A stretch of 11,075 nucleotides of DNA from an uncultured Streptococcus sp. GTDB taxonomy: Bacteria > Bacillota > Bacilli > Lactobacillales > Streptococcaceae. Under the pieces are notes generated by a model, which worked only from the letters and a program-made list of their open reading frames with translations, ran no database searches and had not been told where the DNA came from. Shown in pieces: positions 4,251 to 11,075 of this stretch. How positions within the stretch are numbered: the stretch's first letter is position 1; the number at the start of each line of letters is the position of its first letter. The translations under genes and the position numbers were made by a program. Where the stretch lies: positions 1-11,075 of the forward strand of contig CAKQBM010000059.1 of assembly GCA_934216185.1 (NCBI GenBank), given 5' to 3'.

Positions 4251-6404
4251 ATGAAATTTGGGAAACGTCACTATCGTCCGCAGGTGGATCAGATGGACTG
4301 CGGTGTAGCTTCATTAGCTATGATCTTTGGCTACTATGGTAGTTACTATTCTTTGGCTCACTTGCGAGAATTGGCCAAGACGACCATGGATGGGACAACG
4401 GCCTTGGGCTTGGTCAAGGTGGCAGAGGAGATTGGTTTTGAGACGCGAGCAATTAAGGCGGATATGACGCTCTTTGACTTGCCAGATTTGACTTTTCCTT
4501 TTGTTGCCCATGTGCTTAAGGAAGGAAAATTGCTCCACTACTATGTGGTGACTGGGCAGGATAAGGATAGCATTCATATTGCCGATCCAGATCCTGGGGT
4601 GAAATTGACCAAACTGCCACGTGAGCGTTTTGCAGAAGAATGGACAGGAGTGACTCTGTTTATGGCACCTAGTCCAGACTACAAGCCTCATAAGGATCAA
4701 AAGAATGGCCTGCTCTCTTTTATCCCTATATTAGTGAAGCAGCGTGGCTTGATTGCCAATATCGTTTTGGCGACACTCTTGGTAACCTTGATTAATATTG
4801 TGGGTTCTTATTATCTGCAGTCTATCATTGATACCTATGTACCAGATCAGATGCGTTCGACGCTTGGGATTATTTCTATTGGGCTGGTTATCGTCTATAT
4901 TCTCCAGCAAATCTTGTCTTACGCTCAGGAGTATCTCTTACTTGTTTTGGGGCAACGCTTGTCGATTGATGTGATTTTGTCCTATATCAAGCATGTTTTT
5001 CACCTGCCTATGTCCTTTTTTGCGACACGCAGGACAGGGGAAATCGTGTCTCGTTTCACGGATGCTAACAGTATCATCGATGCGCTGGCTTCGACAATCC
5101 TTTCGATTTTCCTAGATGTGTCAACGGTTGTCATTATTTCCCTTGTTTTATTTTCACAAAATACCAATCTCTTTTTCATGACTTTATTGGCGCTTCCGAT
5201 CTACACAGTGATTATCTTTGCTTTTATGAAGCCGTTTGAAAAGATGAATCGAGACACCATGGAAGCCAATGCGGTTCTGTCTTCTTCTATCATTGAGGAC
5301 ATCAACGGTATTGAGACTATTAAGTCCTTGACCAGTGAAAGTCAGCGTTACCAAAAAATTGACAGGGAATTTGTGGATTATCTGAAAAAATCTTTTACCT
5401 ATAGTCGGGCAGAGAGTCAGCAGAAGGCTCTGAAAAAGGTTGCCCACCTTTTGCTCAATGTCGGCATTCTCTGGATGGGGGCTGTTCTGGTCATGGATGG
5501 CAAGATGAGTTTGGGGCAGTTGATTACCTATAATACCTTACTTGTTTACTTTACCAATCCTTTGGAAAATATCATCAATCTGCAAACCAAACTTCAGACA
5601 GCGCAGGTTGCTAATAACCGTCTGAATGAGGTTTATCTGGTAGCTTCTGAGTTTGAGGAGAAGAAAACGGTTGAGGATTTGAGCTTGATGAAGGGAGATA
5701 TGACCTTCAAGCAGGTTTCCTACAAGTATGGCTATGGTCGAGATGTCTTGTCGGATATCAATTTGACTATTCTGCAGGGTTCTAAGGTGGCTTTTGTGGG
5801 GATTTCGGGGTCAGGTAAGACGACCTTGGCCAAGATGATGGTTAATTTTTACGACCCAAGTCAAGGGGAGATTAGTCTGGGTGGTGTCAATCTCAATCAG
5901 ATTGATAAAAAGGCTCTGCGTCAGTATATCAACTATCTGCCTCAACAGCCCTATGTCTTTAACGGAACGATTTTGGAGAATCTTCTTTTGGGAGCCAAGG
6001 AGGGGACGACTCAGGAGGATATCTTACGGGCGGTCGAGTTGGCAGAGATTCGGGAGGATATCGAGCGTATGCCCCTGAATTACCAGACAGAATTGACTTC
6101 GGATGGAGCAGGGATTTCAGGTGGTCAACGGCAGAGAATTGCTCTGGCGCGTGCTCTCTTGACAGATGCACCTGTCTTGATTTTGGATGAGGCGACCAGC
6201 AGTTTGGATATTTTGACAGAGAAGCGAATTGTCGATAATCTTATGGCTTTAGACAAGACCTTGATTTTCATTGCTCACCGCTTGACCATTGCTGAGCGGA
6301 CAGAGAAGGTTGTTGTCTTGGATCAGGGCAAGATTGTCGAAGAAGGAAAGCATGCTGATTTGCTTGCGCAGGGTGGCTTTTACGCCCATTTGGTGAATAG
6401 CTAG
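4251..6404 (+). CDS. comA: ComA, bifunctional C39 peptidase / ABC exporter of competence pheromone and GG peptides
   Basis: From ATG 4251 the product is 717 aa, the pneumococcal ComA length and N-terminus (MKFGKRHYRP); in-frame ATG 4245 and TTG 4215 are less likely. GGAG at 4241-4244 is the ribosome site. The N-terminal C39 peptidase domain (1-150) has the catalytic set Cys17 (QMDCG), His96 (LLHYYVV) and Asp112 (ADPD). Membrane segments fill about 165-440. The nucleotide-binding domain has Walker A GISGSGKT (517-524), Q-loop near 565, signature SGGQ (623-626), Walker B VLILDEAT (642-649) and H-loop His676. It cleaves leaders after GG and exports the peptide with ATP. CSP is the main substrate; bacteriocin and BlpC peptides are known additional ones. 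It is the only GG exporter visible here. comB follows after 12 nt. Confidence 0.98.
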   Translation: MKFGKRHYRPQVDQMDCGVASLAMIFGYYGSYYSLAHLRELAKTTMDGTTALGLVKVAEEIGFETRAIKADMTLFDLPDLTFPFVAHVLKEGKLLHYYVVTGQDKDSIHIADPDPGVKLTKLPRERFAEEWTGVTLFMAPSPDYKPHKDQKNGLLSFIPILVKQRGLIANIVLATLLVTLINIVGSYYLQSIIDTYVPDQMRSTLGIISIGLVIVYILQQILSYAQEYLLLVLGQRLSIDVILSYIKHVFHLPMSFFATRRTGEIVSRFTDANSIIDALASTILSIFLDVSTVVIISLVLFSQNTNLFFMTLLALPIYTVIIFAFMKPFEKMNRDTMEANAVLSSSIIEDINGIETIKSLTSESQRYQKIDREFVDYLKKSFTYSRAESQQKALKKVAHLLLNVGILWMGAVLVMDGKMSLGQLITYNTLLVYFTNPLENIINLQTKLQTAQVANNRLNEVYLVASEFEEKKTVEDLSLMKGDMTFKQVSYKYGYGRDVLSDINLTILQGSKVAFVGISGSGKTTLAKMMVNFYDPSQGEISLGGVNLNQIDKKALRQYINYLPQQPYVFNGTILENLLLGAKEGTTQEDILRAVELAEIREDIERMPLNYQTELTSDGAGISGGQRQRIALARALLTDAPVLILDEATSSLDILTEKRIVDNLMALDKTLIFIAHRLTIAERTEKVVVLDQGKIVEEGKHADLLAQGGFYAHLVNS

Positions 6405-6416
6405 AAAGAGGAGAGG

Positions 6417-7766
6417 ATGAAACCAGAATTTTTAGAAAGTGCGGAGTTTTATAACCGTCGTTATCATAATTTTTCCAGTCGGGTGATTGTACCCATGTCC
6501 CTTCTGCTCGTGTTCTTGTTTGGCTTTGCAACTCTTGCAGAGAAGGAGATGAGTTTATCCACTAGAGCTACTGTTGAGCCTAGTCGAATCCTTGCAAATA
6601 TCCAGTCAACTAGCAACAATCGCATTCTTGTCAATCATCTGGAAGAAAATAAGCGGGTTAAGCAGGGGGATCTTTTGGTTCAATATCAAGAAGGGGCAGA
6701 GGGTGTTCAAGTAGAGGCCTATGCCAGTCAGTTGGACATGCTCAAGAATCAAAAAAAGCAATTGGAGTATTTGCAAAAGAGCCTGCAAGAAGGGGAGAAT
6801 CACTTTCCAGAGGAGGATAAATTTGGCTACCAAGCCACCTTTCGCGACTACCTCAGTCAGGCAGATAGTCTCAGGGCTAGTACATCGCAACAAAATGAGA
6901 CCATCTCTTCTCAGAACGCAACAGCTAGTCAGACACAAGCCGAAATCAGCAACCTCATCAGCCAAACAGAGGCTAAAATTCGCGATTACCAGACAGCTAA
7001 GTCAGCTATTGAAACAGGTGCTTCCTTGGCCAGTCAGAATCTAGCCTATTCTCTCTACCAGTCCTACAAGTCTCAGAGCGAGGAAAATCCGCAATCTAAG
7101 GCTCAGGTGATTTCGCAGGTAGAAGCGCAACTTTCTCAGTTAGAATCTAGTCTTGCTACTTATCGTGTACAGTATGCAGGTTCAGGTACCCAGCAAGCCT
7201 ATGCGTCAGGCTTAAGCAGTCAATTGGAATCCCTTAAATCCCAACACTTGGCAAAGGTTGGTCAGGAATTGACCCTTCTAGACCAGAAAATCTTGGAGGT
7301 GGAGTCAGGTAAGAAGGTACAGGGAAATCTTTTAGACAAGGGGAAAATTACGGCGAGTGAAGATGGGGTACTTCATCTTAATCCTGAGACCAGTGATTCT
7401 ACCATGGTAGCAGAAGGTGCCCTACTAGCCCAACTCTATCCGTCCTTGGAGAAAGAAGGGAAAGCTAAACTCACAGCTTATCTAAGTTCGAAAGATGTAG
7501 CAAGAATCAAGGTCGGTGATTCTGTTCGCTATACGACGACTCATGATGCCAAGAATCAACTTTTCCTAGATTCTACTATTACCAGCATAGATGCGACAGC
7601 TACTAAGACTGAGAAAGGGAATTTCTTTAAAATTGAGGCGGAGACTAATCTAACTTCGGAGCAGACTGAAAAACTTCGGTACGGGGTGGAAGGTCGCCTG
7701 CAGATGATTACGGGCAAGAAAAGTTATCTACGTTATTATTTGGATCAATTTTTGAACAAAGAGTAA
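6417..7766 (+). CDS. comB: ComB, accessory (HlyD-like) protein of the ComAB exporter
   Basis: The 449-aa product has a short cytoplasmic N-terminus, one membrane anchor (about 22-41, [19 protein letters not shown]), and a long extracytoplasmic part. Residues of about 100-300 are Gln/Ser-rich with coiled-coil character, flanked by lipoyl/barrel-like segments ([13 protein letters not shown] near 60; [11 protein letters not shown] near 310), the organisation of membrane-fusion-type accessory proteins. It works with ComA in CSP and GG-peptide export. It starts 12 nt after comA with an AGAGGAGAGG ribosome site, so the genes form one operon. Synteny with purC is the Mitis-group arrangement. No truncation is seen. 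Confidence 0.96.
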   Translation: MKPEFLESAEFYNRRYHNFSSRVIVPMSLLLVFLFGFATLAEKEMSLSTRATVEPSRILANIQSTSNNRILVNHLEENKRVKQGDLLVQYQEGAEGVQVEAYASQLDMLKNQKKQLEYLQKSLQEGENHFPEEDKFGYQATFRDYLSQADSLRASTSQQNETISSQNATASQTQAEISNLISQTEAKIRDYQTAKSAIETGASLASQNLAYSLYQSYKSQSEENPQSKAQVISQVEAQLSQLESSLATYRVQYAGSGTQQAYASGLSSQLESLKSQHLAKVGQELTLLDQKILEVESGKKVQGNLLDKGKITASEDGVLHLNPETSDSTMVAEGALLAQLYPSLEKEGKAKLTAYLSSKDVARIKVGDSVRYTTTHDAKNQLFLDSTITSIDATATKTEKGNFFKIEAETNLTSEQTEKLRYGVEGRLQMITGKKSYLRYYLDQFLNKE

Positions 7767-7795
7767 TGTTCGTGTTCTTAGAGTTAAATGATTTT

Positions 7796-7830
7796 AAAAC
7801 TGTGAGAAAGATTCTTCTTGCAGTTTTTTT
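7796..7830 (+). terminator. Rho-independent terminator of comAB
   Basis: A 13-bp stem (7796-7808 with 7815-7827, including two G-U pairs) around an AGATTC loop runs into TTTTTTT. It lies 30 nt after the comB stop and separates the competence operon from the purine genes. Confidence 0.8.
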
Positions 7831-7875
7831 CTTTGTGATTTTTGAAATACATCTGCTATTTATTCGTTTAAATTC

Positions 7876-7904
7876 TTGTATTTTTTGGTTTTTTATGGTA
7901 GAAT
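7876..7904 (+). promoter_or_regulatory. Sigma-70-type promoter of purC
   Basis: TTGTAT (7876-7881), a 17-bp spacer and TAGAAT (7899-7904), with an extended -10 TG at 7896-7897, form a good vegetative promoter. The predicted start is near 7911, giving a leader of about 25 nt. I see no riboswitch-sized leader. Confidence 0.7.
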
Positions 7905-7936
7905 GTGCTCAAGTAATACGAAAGGCGAACTTTAAA

Positions 7937-8644
7937 ATGTCAAAACAATTAATCTATTCGGGAAAAGCTAAAGATATATATACAACTGAAGATGAAAATC
8001 TTATTATTTCAACTTACAAGGACCAGGCGACTGCTTTCAATGGTGTCAAGAAGGAGCAGATTGCGGGCAAGGGAGTATTGAATAATCAGATTTCATCTTT
8101 TATTTTTGAGAAATTAAATGCGGCTGGTGTGGCGACTCACTTTGTGGAGAAACTTTCAGACACGGAACAACTCAATAAAAAGGTTAAGATTATTCCTCTG
8201 GAAGTCGTGCTTCGCAATTACACGGCTGGTTCCTTTTCAAAACGTTTTGGTGTGGATGAGGGAATCGCCTTGGAGACTCCGATTGTCGAATTTTACTACA
8301 AAAATGATGATTTGGATGATCCATTTATCAATGACGAGCATGTGAAATTCCTACAGATTGCGGATGACCAGCAGATTGCCTACTTGAAGGAAGAAACTCG
8401 TCGTATCAATGAACTTTTGAAGGTCTGGTTTGCTGAGATTGGCCTCAAGTTGATTGACTTTAAGCTAGAGTTCGGTTTTGACAAGGATGGCAAGATTATC
8501 TTGGCAGACGAATTTTCGCCAGATAACTGCCGTCTGTGGGATGCGGATGGCAACCACATGGACAAGGATGTTTTCCGTAGAGGTCTCGGAGAATTGACAG
8601 ATGTTTACGAGATTGTCTGGGAAAAGTTGCAGAAATTGAAATAA
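7937..8644 (+). CDS. purC: Phosphoribosylaminoimidazole-succinocarboxamide synthase
   Basis: SAICAR synthetase joins aspartate to CAIR using ATP in de novo purine synthesis. From ATG 7937 ([15 protein letters not shown]) the product is 235 aa, the normal bacterial length. The frame stays open upstream to 7766, but that extra part is hydrophobic, overlaps the comB stop and contains the promoter, so it is not coding. Typical family motifs are visible: SGKAKDIY near the N-terminus, [11 protein letters not shown] near 95, and [11 protein letters not shown] followed by [14 protein letters not shown] near 175-205. The ribosome site (AAAGG) is modest. purL follows after 56 nt with no terminator, so purC and purL are probably co-transcribed. 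Confidence 0.97.
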   Translation: MSKQLIYSGKAKDIYTTEDENLIISTYKDQATAFNGVKKEQIAGKGVLNNQISSFIFEKLNAAGVATHFVEKLSDTEQLNKKVKIIPLEVVLRNYTAGSFSKRFGVDEGIALETPIVEFYYKNDDLDDPFINDEHVKFLQIADDQQIAYLKEETRRINELLKVWFAEIGLKLIDFKLEFGFDKDGKIILADEFSPDNCRLWDADGNHMDKDVFRRGLGELTDVYEIVWEKLQKLK

Positions 8645-8700
8645 CAACCTCAAGGCTGTTTGGGAACATTGCAAGAGCTGAAATAAAGGAATAAGGATTG

Positions 8701-11075
8701 ATGGATAAACGTATTTTTGTTGAAAAAAAGGCTGATTTTCAGGTCAAATCAGAGAGTTTGGTTAGAGAACTCCAGCACAACTTGGGGCTTTCAAGCTTGA
8801 AAAGTATTCGCATCGTGCAAGTTTATGATGTATTTGACTTGGCAGAGGACCTGTTTGCACCTGCAGAGAAGCACATTTTCTCTGAGCAGGTGACAGACCA
8901 TGTCTTGGACGAAGCGGTTGTGCAGGCGGATCTTGCCAACTATGCTTTCTTTGCCATTGAAAGCCTACCAGGGCAGTTTGACCAGCGTGCTGCATCTTCA
9001 CAGGAAGCCTTGCTTTTACTAGGAAGTTCGAGTGATGTAACGGTTAATACAGCCCAACTTTACTTGGTCAATAAAGATATCGATGTGACGGAATTAGAAG
9101 CGGTCAAGAACTATCTGCTCAATCCAGTTGATTCTCGTTTTAAGGACATCACGACAGGGATTGCCAAGCAGGAATTTTCAGAGTCAGACAAGACCATTCC
9201 TAAATTGACTTTCTTTGAAAGCTATACGGCAGCAGACTTTGCTCGCTACAAGGCCGAGCAAGGGATGGCTATGGAAGTGGATGATTTACTCTTTATCCAA
9301 GACTATTTCAAGTCAATCGGACGCGTGCCAACTGAGACGGAACTCAAGGTTTTGGATACTTACTGGTCTGACCACTGCCGTCACACAACTTTTGAGACAG
9401 AGTTGAAACACATTGATTTCTCCGCATCGAAATTCCAAAAACAATTACAGGCAACCTATGACAAATATATCGCTATGCGCGATGAGTTGGGGCGTTCTGA
9501 AAAACCGCAAACCTTGATGGATATGGCGACTATTTTCGGTCGTTATGAGCGTGCTAATGGACGTTTGGATGACATGGAAGTGTCTGATGAAATAAACGCC
9601 TGCTCAGTAGAAATCGAAGTGGATGTTGATGGTGTGAAAGAGCCATGGCTCCTCATGTTCAAGAATGAAACTCACAACCACCCAACGGAAATTGAGCCAT
9701 TTGGTGGGGCGGCTACCTGTATTGGTGGAGCCATTCGTGACCCATTGTCAGGTCGTTCATATGTTTACCAAGCCATGCGTATCTCGGGTGCAGGTGATAT
9801 TTCAGCACCAATCTCTGAAACGCGTGCTGGGAAATTGCCACAACAGGTCATTTCTAAGACAGCGGCTCATGGTTATTCTTCATACGGTAACCAAATTGGG
9901 CTTGCGACGACCTACGTTCGTGAGTATTTCCATCCAGGCTTTGTAGCTAAACGCATGGAGCTTGGTGCTGTTGTCGGAGCGACTCCTAAGGGCAATGTTG
10001 TCCGTGAAAAACCGGAAGCGGGTGATGTCATTATCCTCCTTGGAGGTAAGACTGGACGTGATGGTGTCGGTGGTGCGACAGGTTCTTCTAAGGTTCAAAC
10101 AGTTGAGTCCGTGGAAACTGCTGGAGCTGAAGTTCAAAAAGGGAATGCCATCGAAGAACGCAAGATTCAACGTCTGTTCCGTAATGGCAATGTCACTCGT
10201 CTTATCAAGAAATCTAATGACTTTGGTGCTGGTGGAGTCTGTGTGGCTATCGGTGAATTAGCAGACGGTCTTGAAATCGACCTCAACAAGGTGCCTCTTA
10301 AATACCAGGGCTTGAATGGTACCGAAATTGCCATCTCTGAATCACAAGAACGTATGGCGGTTGTGGTGCGTCCTGAAGACGTAGATGCCTTTGTTGAAGA
10401 ATGTAACAAAGAGAATATTGACGCTGTTGTGGTGGCAACAGTGACTGAAAAACCAAATCTTGTCATGCACTGGAATGGTGAGACAATCGTGGACTTGGAG
10501 CGTCGTTTCCTTGACACCAATGGTGTGCGTGTGGTCGTCGATGCTAAGGTTGTGGACAAGGATGTCAAACTTCCAGAAGAGCGTACAACAAGCGCTGACA
10601 CACTTGAAGCAGATACCCTTGCGGTTCTGTCTGATTTGAATCATGCGAGTCAAAAAGGCTTGCAAACCATTTTTGACTGTTCGGTTGGTCGCTCAACGGT
10701 CAATCACCCACTTGGCGGTCGCTATCAACTCACTCCAACTGAGGCTTCTGTGCAGAAATTACCAGTTCAACACGGTGTGACTCATACTGCGTCAGTCATG
10801 GCTCAAGGTTTCAACCCATATGTAGCTGAATGGTCTCCATACCACGGTGCTGCCTATGCGGTGATCGAAGCAACTGCTCGATTGATTGCTGCTGGCGCCA
10901 ACTGGTCTAAGGCTCGCTTCTCTTACCAAGAGTACTTCGAGCGCATGGACAAACAAGCTGAGCGTTTTGGTCAGCCAGTAGCAGCTCTCCTAGGTTCTAT
11001 CGAAGCTCAGATTCAGCTTGGCTTGCCATCTATCGGTGGTAAGGACTCTATGTCTGGTACCTTTGAAGAATTGAC
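8701..11075 (+). CDS. purL: Phosphoribosylformylglycinamidine synthase, large single-chain type (3'-truncated by window)
   Basis: The frame starts at ATG 8701 (MDKRIFVEKKADFQVK) after AAGGA-like ribosome sites and stays open to the end of the window: 791 codons of roughly 1240 expected for the large single-chain PurL. It converts FGAR, glutamine and ATP to FGAM in purine synthesis. Seen are DTYWSDHCRHTTF (about 220-232), KNETHNHPTEIEPFGGAATC (about 321-340) with the IGGAIRDP stretch, GGKTGRDGVGGATGSSK (about 449-465), and SIGGKDSMSGTF near the cut. The C-terminal glutamine amidotransferase domain is outside the window. No frameshift is seen. It lies 56 nt after purC, in the same probable operon. 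Confidence 0.97.
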   Translation, partial: MDKRIFVEKKADFQVKSESLVRELQHNLGLSSLKSIRIVQVYDVFDLAEDLFAPAEKHIFSEQVTDHVLDEAVVQADLANYAFFAIESLPGQFDQRAASSQEALLLLGSSSDVTVNTAQLYLVNKDIDVTELEAVKNYLLNPVDSRFKDITTGIAKQEFSESDKTIPKLTFFESYTAADFARYKAEQGMAMEVDDLLFIQDYFKSIGRVPTETELKVLDTYWSDHCRHTTFETELKHIDFSASKFQKQLQATYDKYIAMRDELGRSEKPQTLMDMATIFGRYERANGRLDDMEVSDEINACSVEIEVDVDGVKEPWLLMFKNETHNHPTEIEPFGGAATCIGGAIRDPLSGRSYVYQAMRISGAGDISAPISETRAGKLPQQVISKTAAHGYSSYGNQIGLATTYVREYFHPGFVAKRMELGAVVGATPKGNVVREKPEAGDVIILLGGKTGRDGVGGATGSSKVQTVESVETAGAEVQKGNAIEERKIQRLFRNGNVTRLIKKSNDFGAGGVCVAIGELADGLEIDLNKVPLKYQGLNGTEIAISESQERMAVVVRPEDVDAFVEECNKENIDAVVVATVTEKPNLVMHWNGETIVDLERRFLDTNGVRVVVDAKVVDKDVKLPEERTTSADTLEADTLAVLSDLNHASQKGLQTIFDCSVGRSTVNHPLGGRYQLTPTEASVQKLPVQHGVTHTASVMAQGFNPYVAEWSPYHGAAYAVIEATARLIAAGANWSKARFSYQEYFERMDKQAERFGQPVAALLGSIEAQIQLGLPSIGGKDSMSGTFEEL

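Noticed and set aside
4314..6531. Antisense and alternate-frame open frames inside comA/comB (similarly in purC and purL)
   Set aside because: They lack plausible ribosome sites and recognisable domains and lie within strongly conserved genes; they are by-products of codon use.
7917..7924. TACGAAAG as a cin-box in front of purC
   Set aside because: Two mismatches at the 3' end, and a good vegetative promoter just upstream explains expression.
7766..7930. PurR boxes (CGAAC cores at about 7768-7772 on the - strand and 7926-7930 on the + strand)
   Set aside because: One overlaps the comB stop about 140 nt before the predicted start and the other lies inside the transcribed leader; neither fits the full motif or usual position.
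7766..7936. 57-codon N-terminal extension of PurC
   Set aside because: It contains the comAB terminator and the purC promoter, and PurC from 7937 already has the normal 235-aa length.

Overview
The window looks like a chromosome segment of a Mitis-group Streptococcus (S. mitis / S. oralis / S. pneumoniae relatives). The main reason is the gene order comA-comB-purC-purL on its right side, together with ComA and ComB proteins of pneumococcal type and length (717 and 449 aa). All genes are on the + strand. Both end genes are cut: a histidine kinase at the left edge and purL at the right edge.

Left (2-1434): an AgrC/ComD-type histidine kinase (C-terminal part) and a LytTR response regulator overlap by 4 nt. 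They resemble the ComDE and BlpHR pheromone systems but are not clearly either. A long hairpin with a T tail (1462-1502) ends this unit.

Middle (1500-3500): a 126-bp tandem repeat places the same promoter/RBS block three times, with start codons exactly 126 bp apart (1554, 1680, 1806). The first two copies drive near-identical 16-aa leaderless peptides. The third drives a 42-aa double-glycine (GG) peptide whose predicted 20-aa mature part looks like a pheromone. The same TTCGAATA octamer, one base from the ComX/SigX cin-box TACGAATA, sits at the same place in each copy. After this come a second small GG peptide, two class-II-bacteriocin-like GG peptides, and several 59-71 aa proteins with two predicted membrane segments (immunity-like). 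One more GG-peptide gene is degraded (3565-3681). Two of these small genes are under 60 aa and easily missed.

Right (3760-11075): a duplicated terminator-plus-ComE-box-like module occurs before a 62-aa membrane protein gene and again before comAB. ComAB is the peptidase/ABC exporter and accessory protein that cleaves and secretes GG peptides, including CSP. A strong terminator ends comAB, and a sigma-70-type promoter then starts purC-purL (de novo purine synthesis).

Working model (inference): a local kinase/regulator pair, its probable GG pheromone and a small bacteriocin/immunity island have been built next to comAB. No other exporter is visible in the window, so ComAB is the obvious export route. 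The cin-box-like triplicated promoter would additionally tie the peptides to the late competence stage.
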